From: Streptomyces sp. 6-11-2
Lineage (GTDB): Bacteria; Actinomycetota; Actinomycetes; Streptomycetales; Streptomycetaceae
DNA length: 64,000 bases
Assembly (NCBI RefSeq): GCF_006540305.1
Contig: NZ_BJOR01000002.1
Coordinates: 434,001-498,000, forward strand
Direction: 5' to 3'
Of the stretch, positions 51,356 through 59,927 are shown in pieces (position 1 is the stretch's first letter; each line of letters begins with the position of its first letter). A program made the position numbers and the translations under genes. The notes beneath the pieces were generated by a model, which made no database searches, was not told the DNA's origin, and saw only the letters and a list, made by a program, of their open reading frames with translations.

Positions 51356-53977
51356 GTGCTAGACAAAATGACGGACGCGATTGCGGCTGATCCGGCTGAC
51401 ACCTCGACCTTCCAGGACGACGGGGCGGCCGGTTCGGCGACGGGCATCGAGAGGTGTCTGGCTGAGGTGCTGGCCGGCGTCGTGCGTCTGGAGCAGGTGC
51501 CGCCCCACAGTCACTTCTTCAACGACCTGGGCGCAGATTCCCTGGTGATGGCGCAGTTCTGTGCGCGGGTGAGGAAGCGGGAGGACCTGCCGACGGTGTC
51601 GATGAAGGACATCTACCGGTATCCCACCATCCGGAGTCTGGCCGTCGCGCTCTCGGACGCCGCGCCTGCTCCCGTCCCGTCCCCGTATTCGCTCGTGGAG
51701 GCGTCGGCACCGGCGCAGACACCGGCCACGCAGACACCGGCCACGCGGACACCAGCCGGTGCGAGGGCTCCGGCCGCCACAGTGCGATACATCTCCTGCG
51801 GAATGCTGCAGGCCCTGTTCTTCCTGGGCTATTCCCTGCTTACCGCCTTCGCCGCCGCCGCAAGCTACGCGTGGATCTCCGCAGGCTCGGGTCTGTTCGA
51901 CCTCTACCTGCGGTCGGCTCTGTGCGCCGGCGTGGGTTTCCTGGGGCTGTGCGCCTTCCCGATCGTGGCGAAATGGACACTCGTCGGCCGCTGGCGAGCA
52001 GGCGAGTTCCCCCTGTGGGGCATGGAGTATCTGCGCTTCTGGATCGTCAAGACCCTGATCCGCACAAGTCCCCTGCGGCTGTTCATCGGCTCACCGCTTT
52101 ACGTGCTCTACCTCAGGGCGCTCGGCGCGCGGATCGGCACAGGCGTCACGATCCTCACCCGCACGAGCCCAGTCTGCGCCGACCTGCTCACCGTCGGTGA
52201 CGGTACGGTCATCCGCAAGGACGTGCTGCTGTCCTGCTACCGCGCCCACGGCGGGCTGATCCAGACCGGTCGGGTCACGCTCGGCAGCAATGTGCTCATC
52301 GGCGAGCACACGGTCCTCGACATCGGAACCGAGATGGGCGACGGTGCCCAGCTGGGCCACGCCTCCTCCCTGCACGGCGGCCAGGTGGTGCCCGCCGGCG
52401 AACGCTGGCACGGCTCGCCGGCGCAGCCGGCCGACGTGGACTACGGGCGGGTCGGCCCAGCCGACTGCCCCACCCGCAAGAGGGCCGCGTACGGTGTGCT
52501 GCAACTGCTGAGTCTGCTGGTGATATGGCTGCCGCTGACGATGGGCGCCGCGAGCGCCCTGCTGGCCGGCGTCCCGCTGCTTCACCCGCTTCTGAACCCC
52601 CGGCCGGTGGCCTGCCCGGCGTTCTTCGTCGATGCCCTGATCATCTCCTTGACGGTGCTCTGCGGCTCGACACTCGCCGGCCTCCTGGTCCTGGGCACCG
52701 TGCCGCGTGTCCTCAACAGGGCCATCAAGCCCGGCAAGGTCTATCCGTTGTACGGCTTCCACTACGGCGTCCAGCGGGTGATCGCGCTGATGACCAACAG
52801 GAAGTTCTTCACCACGCTCTTCGGCGACAGCTCCGGCATCGTCCACTACCTGCGCTACCTCGGATACGACCTGTCCCGCATCGAGCAGACCGGGTCGAAC
52901 TTCGGCACCGAGGTACAGCACGACAACCCGTACCTGAGCTCTGTCGGCACCGGCACCATGATCGCCGACGGTCTGTCCCTCATGAACGCTGACTTCTCCA
53001 GCACGTCCTTTTGCGTGTCCCGCGCGTCGATCGGGCCCCGGAACTTCCTCGGGAACCGCGTCGCCTACCCCTCACAGGGCAAGACCGGCGACAACTGCCT
53101 GCTCGCCACGAAAGTCATGGTCCCCACCGATGGCCCGGTGCGTGAAGGCGTGGGCCTGCTGGGCTCACCCAGCTTCGAGATACCGCGCACAGTGCTGCGG
53201 GACAACAGGTTCAACCACCTGCGGACCGGCGATGAGCTGCGCCGCCGCCTGGCCGCCAAGAACAGGCACAATGCCGCAACCGCCGGCCTGTACCTGTTGG
53301 CGAGGTGGAGCCACCTCTTCGTGATCACCCTGGTCACCATGGGCGCGGCCAACCTCTATCCCTCGCTCGGTGCACCGGCGATCGCCCTGGCCACCGTCCT
53401 CACCTTCACGTACACCGTCGTCCACTTCGCGCTGATCGAACGGGCCTCCACCGGTTTCAAAGCGCAGCAGCCGCTGTACTGCTCGATCCATGAGCCCGGC
53501 TTCTGGCACCACGAACGCTTTTGGAAGTTGGCGTCGGTCGACTACATCCAGGTCTTCAACGGCACCCCCTTCAAGAACGTCATCTGGCGGCTTTTGGGGG
53601 CCCGGATCGGCAAACGGGTCTTCGACGACGGCTGCTTCCTCCCGGAGCGCACCCTCGTCACCATCGGCGACGACAGCACGCTCAACGCCGGGACCGTGAT
53701 CCAGTGCCACTCACAGGAGGACGGCGCCTTCAAGTCCGACCGCAACGCCCTCGGCAGGGGTTGCACCCTCGGGGTCGGCGCGTTCGTCCACTACGGCGTG
53801 ACGATCGGCGACGGCGCCGTGCTTGCCCCTGACTCCTTCCTCATGAAGGGCGAGGAAATCCCCCCGCACGCCCAGTGGGCGGGCAACCCGGCCCAGGACA
53901 TGCCGGGCAGCGAAATCCCCCTCGATGACCGCCCGGAAGCCGACGCCGCCCACGCCGCCCGACCCCATGGCAACTGA
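51356..53977 (+). CDS. carrier-protein/Pls-type membrane condensation protein
   Basis: An 873-residue membrane protein. Residues 25-105 form a peptidyl carrier domain with the phosphopantetheine serine in LGADSLVMAQF (Ser62). A Pro/Ala/Thr linker leads to the module of epsilon-poly-lysine synthetase: three soluble left-handed-helix domains alternating with helix pairs. Landmarks are MLQALFFLGYSLLTAFAAAA and LGARIGTGVTILTR (first), VIWLPLTMGAASALLAGV and NFGTEVQHDNPYLS (second), FVITLVTMGAANLYP and LLGARIGKRVFDDG (third). Pls itself is A-T-TM/C1-C3 in one chain; here the adenylation domain is missing and supplied separately. GTG 51356 has GAGGAG upstream. In Pls this part joins free monomers to the carrier-bound one and lets the chain grow. 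Confidence 0.85.
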   Translation: MLDKMTDAIAADPADTSTFQDDGAAGSATGIERCLAEVLAGVVRLEQVPPHSHFFNDLGADSLVMAQFCARVRKREDLPTVSMKDIYRYPTIRSLAVALSDAAPAPVPSPYSLVEASAPAQTPATQTPATRTPAGARAPAATVRYISCGMLQALFFLGYSLLTAFAAAASYAWISAGSGLFDLYLRSALCAGVGFLGLCAFPIVAKWTLVGRWRAGEFPLWGMEYLRFWIVKTLIRTSPLRLFIGSPLYVLYLRALGARIGTGVTILTRTSPVCADLLTVGDGTVIRKDVLLSCYRAHGGLIQTGRVTLGSNVLIGEHTVLDIGTEMGDGAQLGHASSLHGGQVVPAGERWHGSPAQPADVDYGRVGPADCPTRKRAAYGVLQLLSLLVIWLPLTMGAASALLAGVPLLHPLLNPRPVACPAFFVDALIISLTVLCGSTLAGLLVLGTVPRVLNRAIKPGKVYPLYGFHYGVQRVIALMTNRKFFTTLFGDSSGIVHYLRYLGYDLSRIEQTGSNFGTEVQHDNPYLSSVGTGTMIADGLSLMNADFSSTSFCVSRASIGPRNFLGNRVAYPSQGKTGDNCLLATKVMVPTDGPVREGVGLLGSPSFEIPRTVLRDNRFNHLRTGDELRRRLAAKNRHNAATAGLYLLARWSHLFVITLVTMGAANLYPSLGAPAIALATVLTFTYTVVHFALIERASTGFKAQQPLYCSIHEPGFWHHERFWKLASVDYIQVFNGTPFKNVIWRLLGARIGKRVFDDGCFLPERTLVTIGDDSTLNAGTVIQCHSQEDGAFKSDRNALGRGCTLGVGAFVHYGVTIGDGAVLAPDSFLMKGEEIPPHAQWAGNPAQDMPGSEIPLDDRPEADAAHAARPHGN

Positions 53978-54014
53978 CACCGTGACACCGGGCACAAGGA
54001 CAGGAAACGAACCG

Positions 54015-56528
54015 ATGGCAACGCACCCGAACCCCACCCGAAACGGTCTGGAGTATTGGCGCGACGTACTGACAACCGGCGGATTCGCCCCCGTCCCACG
54101 CTGGACCCTCCACCCGGTGCCCGGCGTGAGCCAGTACGAGACACACGTCCCCGAAGGCATCGTCACCGGGCTGTGCCGGCTGGCCAACGAACTGGCGATA
54201 CCGCTTGACTCGGTTCTGCTGGCGACGCACGCCAAGGTGCTCGCGGCGCTGTCCGCCGAGCAGCAGATCACCACCGGCTACGTCACCCACGCCGGCAACC
54301 TGCTGCCCTGCCGGCTCACCACCGCACCCGCCTCATGGAGGGAACTGCTGCACACCACCCACCAGGCGACCGCTGAACTGCTGACGCACCAGGATGTTCC
54401 GGCCTCGGACATCGACCATCTCAAGCGCGAACTGGGCCTGATCGGACCGTTGTTCGAGACCGTTCTCGATCCCGCCACGATCGACGGGGACCTCACCAGG
54501 GACACTGCGCTGCGGGTGGGCATCCGGCCCCACAACGGCCGACTCGTGCTGCGACTGCGTTACCGCACCGACACGCTCGACGCCGACAGCGCCGCCCGCA
54601 TCGCCGGCTATCACGTGACCGCGCTTGCGCTGATCACCGCCGACCCCGATGCGGAACACGCGCGTCAGAGCCTGCTGTCCGATGAGGAACTGCGCTTCCA
54701 GCTCGACCGACTGGCCGGACCCAAAAGGGAGTTGCCGAGCGCGAGGGTACATGAACTGTTCGAGGACCGGGTGCGGTTGCACCCGGATGCCGTCGCCGCC
54801 GTTCACGCCGACCGGCAGTGGACCTATGCGGAGCTCAACGCCCGGGCAAACCGGCTGGCCCGCGCCCTCGCAGGCCGCGGACTCGCCCCCGAGGATGCCG
54901 TCGCGGTGGTGACCGGACGTAACCTGGACTGGCTCGCCGCCGTCCTCGCGGTCTTCAAATCCGGAGGCGCCTACCTCCCCATCGAGCCGCACTTCCCGGC
55001 CGAACGCATCGCTGCCATCCTCTCCCGCGCCGACTGCACCCTGGTGCTGACCGAACCCGGCAGCACCACCACCCTCGACCAGGCACTTGAGTTCCGGCCC
55101 GGCATCGAGAGGCTCTTCGTCGAGGCGGCCTACGAAGAAACCCACGCAGACGACGATCTCGGCATCCACGTCACGCCCGACCAACTGGCGTACATCTACT
55201 TCACCTCCGGCTCGACCGGTGAGCCGAAAGGCGCGATGTGCGAACACGCCGGCCTGCTCAACCACCTCTACGCCAAGATCGACGACCTCCGGATCGGCGA
55301 GGGGCAGGTGGTCGCCCAGACCGCGCCACAGTGCTTCGACATCTCCCTGTGGCAGTTGCTGAGCGCCCTGCTGACCGGTGGGCGAACCCTGCTGGTCGAA
55401 CAGGACGCCATCCTCGACGTCCCCCGATTCCTCGACACCGTCACCGACGGCAGGGCCACCGTCCTGCAACTCGTGCCCTCCTACCTCGAAGCCGTCCTGA
55501 CCGAGCTCGAACAGCGCCCCCGGGAGCTGCCCGACCTGCGATACCTGTCGGTCACCGGGGAGGCACTGAAGAAGGAGATCGCCGAGCGCTGGTTCACCGC
55601 TCAGCCCCGAATCGCGCTGGTCAACGCCTACGGGCTCACCGAGACCTCGGACGACACCAATCACGACGTCATTCACCGAGCGCCGGAACGCATCCTGCTC
55701 GGCCGCCCGGTCAACAACGTGCACATCTACGTCGTTGACGAACACCTCGCACCAGTGCCACTGGGCGCCCCGGGCGTGATCGCGTTCTCCGGGGTCTGTG
55801 TCGGCCGTGGATACATCAACGATCCCGAACGCACGCGAGCGGCCTACCTGGCCGATCCGCAACGCGCCGGCGCACGGCTCTATCTTGGCGGCGACTACGG
55901 GCGCTGGCATCCTTCGGGGAAACTGGAGTTCCTCGGCCGTCGCGACGCCCAGGTCAAGATCCGCGGGTTCCGGATCGAGATCGGCGAGATCGAGAACGCG
56001 CTACTCCGCCTTCCTGGTATCCGCGACGGCGCGGTGGTGGTGGCCGAACGCGCCGATCAGAGCAAGGATCTGGTCGCCTTCTACTCCGCCGTGAAGCCCG
56101 TCGACCCCGGGACCCTCAACGACCTGCTGGGTGCGTCTCTGCCCACCTACATGGTCCCGGCGGCCTTCCACTGGCGCGCGAGCCTGCCGCTGACCGCCAA
56201 CAGCAAGATCGACAAGAAGGCACTGACGGCGCTCGCCGCACAACTCGCCACCAGCGAGGACGATCACGAGGCGCCGGCCACGCCGACCGAGCAGCGGTTG
56301 GCGGCCGCCTGGGGGCACGTCCTCGGCGTGCCCCAGGACCACATCGGACGCCGCGACCACTTCTTCGACCGCGGCGGCACCTCCCTCTCGGCGCTGAAAC
56401 TCGCCGTGGCCCTGGACCGCGCCGTGGCCCTCAAAGACGTCATCGCACACCCGGTCCTCACTGATCTCGCTGCCCTGGTCGACAACCGACGCGAGCGCCA
56501 CGCGACCGGATCAATGACCTCTCTTTGA
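54015..56528 (+). CDS. NRPS with partial condensation, adenylation and carrier domains
   Basis: An 837-residue synthetase. Residues 15-235 resemble the C-terminal half of a condensation domain and lack the HHxxxDG motif, so it probably cannot condense. The adenylation domain has YIYFTSGSTGEPKGA (A3), NAYGLTET (A5), GGDYGRWHPSGKLEFLGR (A7-A8) and NSKIDKKAL (A10). Manual alignment to GrsA gives the pocket residues D-I-W-Q-S-T-A-D-D-K; two acidic residues suggest an amino-bearing side chain such as diaminopropionate. The carrier serine is Ser790 in GGTSLSAL. ATG 54015 has AGGA upstream; earlier in-frame starts overlap the previous gene. It likely activates the monomer for the cluster. Confidence 0.88.
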   Translation: MATHPNPTRNGLEYWRDVLTTGGFAPVPRWTLHPVPGVSQYETHVPEGIVTGLCRLANELAIPLDSVLLATHAKVLAALSAEQQITTGYVTHAGNLLPCRLTTAPASWRELLHTTHQATAELLTHQDVPASDIDHLKRELGLIGPLFETVLDPATIDGDLTRDTALRVGIRPHNGRLVLRLRYRTDTLDADSAARIAGYHVTALALITADPDAEHARQSLLSDEELRFQLDRLAGPKRELPSARVHELFEDRVRLHPDAVAAVHADRQWTYAELNARANRLARALAGRGLAPEDAVAVVTGRNLDWLAAVLAVFKSGGAYLPIEPHFPAERIAAILSRADCTLVLTEPGSTTTLDQALEFRPGIERLFVEAAYEETHADDDLGIHVTPDQLAYIYFTSGSTGEPKGAMCEHAGLLNHLYAKIDDLRIGEGQVVAQTAPQCFDISLWQLLSALLTGGRTLLVEQDAILDVPRFLDTVTDGRATVLQLVPSYLEAVLTELEQRPRELPDLRYLSVTGEALKKEIAERWFTAQPRIALVNAYGLTETSDDTNHDVIHRAPERILLGRPVNNVHIYVVDEHLAPVPLGAPGVIAFSGVCVGRGYINDPERTRAAYLADPQRAGARLYLGGDYGRWHPSGKLEFLGRRDAQVKIRGFRIEIGEIENALLRLPGIRDGAVVVAERADQSKDLVAFYSAVKPVDPGTLNDLLGASLPTYMVPAAFHWRASLPLTANSKIDKKALTALAAQLATSEDDHEAPATPTEQRLAAAWGHVLGVPQDHIGRRDHFFDRGGTSLSALKLAVALDRAVALKDVIAHPVLTDLAALVDNRRERHATGSMTSL

Positions 56529-56551
56529 ACCGCATCGAAAGGAACAGCACC

Positions 56552-57520
56552 ATGTCATACCCGACACCGGTATCCCTCCACAACGTGGAGCTGCATCCCG
56601 GCAAACCCCCGATCCTGCACGTGGACACCGCCGATGACGCACCCGCCTGGGCAGCGGAACACCACCGCGCACTGCGCACCCTGGTCACCGAACACGGCGC
56701 GGTCCTCATCCGCGGCCTGCGTCTGCGCGACGCGGAGCGGGCCGGCGACACCCTCCACCGCCTGGCCCCGGCCCTGATGACCGACAAGGAATCCTTCGCC
56801 CCCCGCCGGACCTACACACCGGGCGTGTACTCCTCCTCCGCATGGCCGCCGAACCAGCCGATGTGCATGCACCACGAACTCAGCTACACACTCCAGCCCC
56901 CTGGCCTCATGCTGTTCGCGTGTCTGACCGCACCCACGACCGGCGGAGCCACCGCCATCGCCGACGCCGCCACCGTCCTGGAAGCACTGCCCAGCGATCT
57001 GGTCCACCGCTTCGAACAAGAAGGCTGGCTGCTTTCCCGCACCTACAACGGCGAGATCGGCGTCCCCTACGGCGAGGCCTTCGGTACCGATGACCGCAGG
57101 GCCATCGAGGACCACTGCCGCACAGCCGGTATCGAATTCGACTGGCAACCCGACGGCAGCCTGCGCACCCGCCAGCGCCGCCCCGCCGTGACGGCCCACC
57201 CGGTCACCGGCCGCCGCTGCTGGTTCAACCAGATCGCCTTCCTCAACGAATGGACGATCGATCCCGAGATCCGCGATTACCTCATCGACGTCCACGGCGC
57301 CGAATCGCTGCCGTTCAACACCTGCTTCGGGGGCGGCGACACCATCGGCCCGGACATCATTCAGCTCCTCAACGACACCTACGCCGCCCACACCGCCCGC
57401 GAACCGTGGCGGGCCGGCGACCTCATGCTCGTCGACAATGTGCGCACCGCACACAGCAGGGAGGCTTTCCAAGGTCCACGTGAGGTGCTTGTCGCCATGG
57501 CTGAGCCGCTGAGCCGCTGA
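56552..57520 (+). CDS. TauD/SyrP-like Fe(II)/2-oxoglutarate oxygenase
   Basis: A 322-residue non-haem iron oxygenase. The iron ligands are in PMCMHHELSYTL (His-x-Glu) and NVRTAHSREAF (distal His), and RTAHSREAF also carries the 2-oxoglutarate arginine region. Close relatives include SyrP-type hydroxylases acting on carrier-bound amino acids, so hydroxylation of a tethered residue is likely. ATG 56552 follows AAGGA; the longer frame starts at TTG inside the upstream stop region. The last six codons lie in an octamer repeat. Confidence 0.88.
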   Translation: MSYPTPVSLHNVELHPGKPPILHVDTADDAPAWAAEHHRALRTLVTEHGAVLIRGLRLRDAERAGDTLHRLAPALMTDKESFAPRRTYTPGVYSSSAWPPNQPMCMHHELSYTLQPPGLMLFACLTAPTTGGATAIADAATVLEALPSDLVHRFEQEGWLLSRTYNGEIGVPYGEAFGTDDRRAIEDHCRTAGIEFDWQPDGSLRTRQRRPAVTAHPVTGRRCWFNQIAFLNEWTIDPEIRDYLIDVHGAESLPFNTCFGGGDTIGPDIIQLLNDTYAAHTAREPWRAGDLMLVDNVRTAHSREAFQGPREVLVAMAEPLSR

Positions 57521-57555
57521 GCCGCTGAGCCGCTGAGCCGCTGAGCCGCTGAGCC
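57500..57555. repeat. seven tandem copies of an 8-bp unit
   Basis: gctgagcc is repeated seven times without interruption. It covers the last codons of the oxygenase gene (AEPLSR and the TGA at 57518-57520) and continues 35 bases past it. Any number of three or more copies gives the same C terminus, so only the distance to the next gene would vary. Confidence 0.95.
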
Positions 57556-57628
57556 CGGTCCCGTGCCCGCCGACCGGCGGGATGAGCGCCGGATGACCAC
57601 CGTCCGTTCCACGGCAATGGAGCCCGTC

Positions 57629-58663
57629 ATGTCCCAGCCGCACACCGTGCCCCCGTTCGCAGTGATCTCCGGCGCCCAGGTCCAGCACGTCCTGCAGGAC
57701 AGGGAAGCGCAGATCGTGGACCTCATCGAGGCCACCTACCGGCTGCACGCCGCAGGGGAGTCGGTCAATCCTCCCTCCTACTTCCTGCGCTTCCCCGACC
57801 GACCCACCTCCCGGATCATCGCGCTGCCCGCCTCGATCGGCGGACAGGCGCAGGTGGACGGACTCAAATGGATCTCCAGCTTCCCCGACAACGTCCAGGC
57901 CGGCATCCCCAGGGCGTCCGCCGTCCTGATCCTCAACGATCACGACACCGGCTACCCCTTCGCCTGTCTGGAAAGCTCCATCATCAGCGCCACCAGAACT
58001 GCCGCATCCGCAGCGCTGGCCGCCGACCGCCTCACCCGCAACCGGCAACGCCCCACCCGCATCGGGTTCTTCGGTACGGGCCTGATCGCCCGCTACATCC
58101 ACACCTTCCTGACTGCCGTGGGCTGGTCCTTCGACGAGATCGGTGTCCATGACCTGTCCCACCGCAGCGCAGCGGGATTCCGCGACTACCTCCAACAGAC
58201 CGGCGGCGCCGCACGGATCACCGCACATGGCAGCCCCGTGGACCTCGTCCGTTCCAGCGACCTCGTCGTGTTCGCCACCGTTGCGGCCGAGCCACACGTC
58301 AGCGACCCGGCCTGGTTCCACCACAACCCACTGGTTCTGCACGTGTCCCTGCGCGACCTGGCGCCGGAGATCATCCTCGCCTCGACCAACATCGTCGACG
58401 ACGTCGAACACTGCCTCAAAGCCGGCACCTCCCCGCACCTGGCCGAACAGCTCACCGGCAACCGCGACTTCCTGCATGGCACACTCGCCGACGTCATGAG
58501 CGGACGAGTAACGCCCCCCACCGGCCGGCCTGTGGTCTTCTCGCCGTTCGGCCTCGGAGTACTCGACCTCGCTGTCGGCAAATACGTCTACGACGAGACG
58601 GCCCGCTCCGGAGAGCTCAACGTGATCGAGGGCTTCTTCCACGACCTGCGCCAGCACGGTTGA
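57629..58663 (+). CDS. sbnB: SbnB-like diaminopropionate-forming dehydrogenase
   Basis: A 344-residue enzyme of the ornithine cyclodeaminase/mu-crystallin family. The NAD-binding loop is IGFFGTGLIARYIHTF; the N-terminal part has YRLHAAGESVNPPSYFLRFP and LKWISSFPDNVQAGIPRASA, as in SbnB. SbnB oxidatively releases L-2,3-diaminopropionate and 2-oxoglutarate from the SbnA product. Together with the SbnA-like gene this supplies diaminopropionate for the cluster. GGAG precedes ATG 57629 by seven bases; upstream in-frame starts lack that. Confidence 0.88.
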   Translation: MSQPHTVPPFAVISGAQVQHVLQDREAQIVDLIEATYRLHAAGESVNPPSYFLRFPDRPTSRIIALPASIGGQAQVDGLKWISSFPDNVQAGIPRASAVLILNDHDTGYPFACLESSIISATRTAASAALAADRLTRNRQRPTRIGFFGTGLIARYIHTFLTAVGWSFDEIGVHDLSHRSAAGFRDYLQQTGGAARITAHGSPVDLVRSSDLVVFATVAAEPHVSDPAWFHHNPLVLHVSLRDLAPEIILASTNIVDDVEHCLKAGTSPHLAEQLTGNRDFLHGTLADVMSGRVTPPTGRPVVFSPFGLGVLDLAVGKYVYDETARSGELNVIEGFFHDLRQHG

Positions 58664-58803
58664 CCGGCCCACAGCACCCCGTGGGTCCGCCGGGACGAAT
58701 GGCCCTGTCTGGCTCGAGTACGTGGATCAGGCAAGGCAGCAGTAGGGCCTGTTCTGAGTCCGGATCACCATGTGCGTGTGGGAAGCTGTTGTCTTTCCGG
58801 AGG
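58664..58803. other. region between the cluster and the broken transposase
   Basis: No gene or clear terminator is seen in these 140 bases after the sbnB-like gene. It probably marks the right boundary of the cluster. Confidence 0.4.
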
Positions 58804-59684
58804 TTAGGACTCCGTTTTCGCTGGTGGGGCATAGGGAGCGATCTGGTGGGAGCGACGGCTTGTCATGTCGTCGCTACCTTGCCGCTCATCGGCCAGACTG
58901 CCTCCGCCCCCAACCGCTCCAGCCACGGCCGCTTGTCGCAGGCCGCGTGCGCCAGGCACAGCCCGACCGAGGTTGCCGACGTGCGCCTCCAGCGTCACCA
59001 CCAGGCCCACCACGCACCGGCTCGCCACATCGATCGCCACGGTCAAATACCGTCGGCCGATCGGCATTCGGTGCTGCTCGTCAACCACGACCACATCCAC
59101 CGGCGTGTGGTCGACCTGGACCTGCTCCAGCAGATCGGTGACCGCGGGCGGCACGCCATCGGCCGACCGCAGGCCGCCTCGCTTCCCTCTCGCGCGGCAG
59201 TGGAGGAGACCGGCTCCAGCTGGGCGATCCGCCGCACCACCGTCCCCCGCGAGGGAGCCCGCAGGCCCCGAGCCCGGCGCTGGCTCGTGATCTCCCGGTG
59301 AATGGCCGCCACACTTCGGCGCTGCCGGGTCAGGTACCGCCTGCGCAGCACCTCCGTAACGATCGCATCGGCCTCGTCCGGCAGCCGCCCGCCCCCGAAG
59401 CCGCCGCTGGAACGGCCCGGCAGTAGATCCGACACCAGCCCCACACCCACGTGCCAACGCTCAAGTAGCACATACACCTGACGCCGGGATATCCCCAGCA
59501 TCGCGGCGGCCTCGTCCGCGTCCGCCAGCCCCACCCTGGCCTTCTCGGCAAGAGGCCCGATCACCTCGGCCTGCCGTACCGCGGTATCCCACACCTCGTC
59601 CTGCGCGGTCAGCACCCCGCGCTCGGCCACCAGTCCCGCCGCCACGTGGGCCCCCTGCCCAACGCGCACACGACTACGGACCAA
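58804..59684 (-). pseudogene. Mu/TniA-type transposase, multiply frameshifted
   Basis: Reading the minus strand from 59684, one frame gives the N-terminal helix-turn-helix (EAAAMLGISRRQVYVLLERW, SVAAIHREITSQRRARGL), another gives the catalytic core (VDVVVVDEQHRMPIGRRYLT, VAIDVASRCVVGLVVTLEA), and a third continues towards the C terminus. These are consecutive parts of one TniA/Mu-type DDE transposase split by frameshifts and truncated. The Asp in VAIDVASR is the first catalytic residue. Confidence 0.75.
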
Positions 59685-59927
59685 CTAGACCGTAGTGCAG
59701 GCGACTTCGTGACATGGGAGAGTGCACAGTTCCCTGCGCTCCGCGATGAAACCCCAGATCATCCGCGCACGAGACCATAGACATTCACCGCGTGTCGACG
59801 TCCAAGCACCGTTGTTCAAGAACCGAGAAGGTTGTTGAACAGGCGAGCCTTGGCGCCCCGGGCTGTCGTGTGGGGCGAGCCCTGTCCGACGACCTGCCGC
59901 CCTGGTTCACTGCGGCGGCGTACGAGG

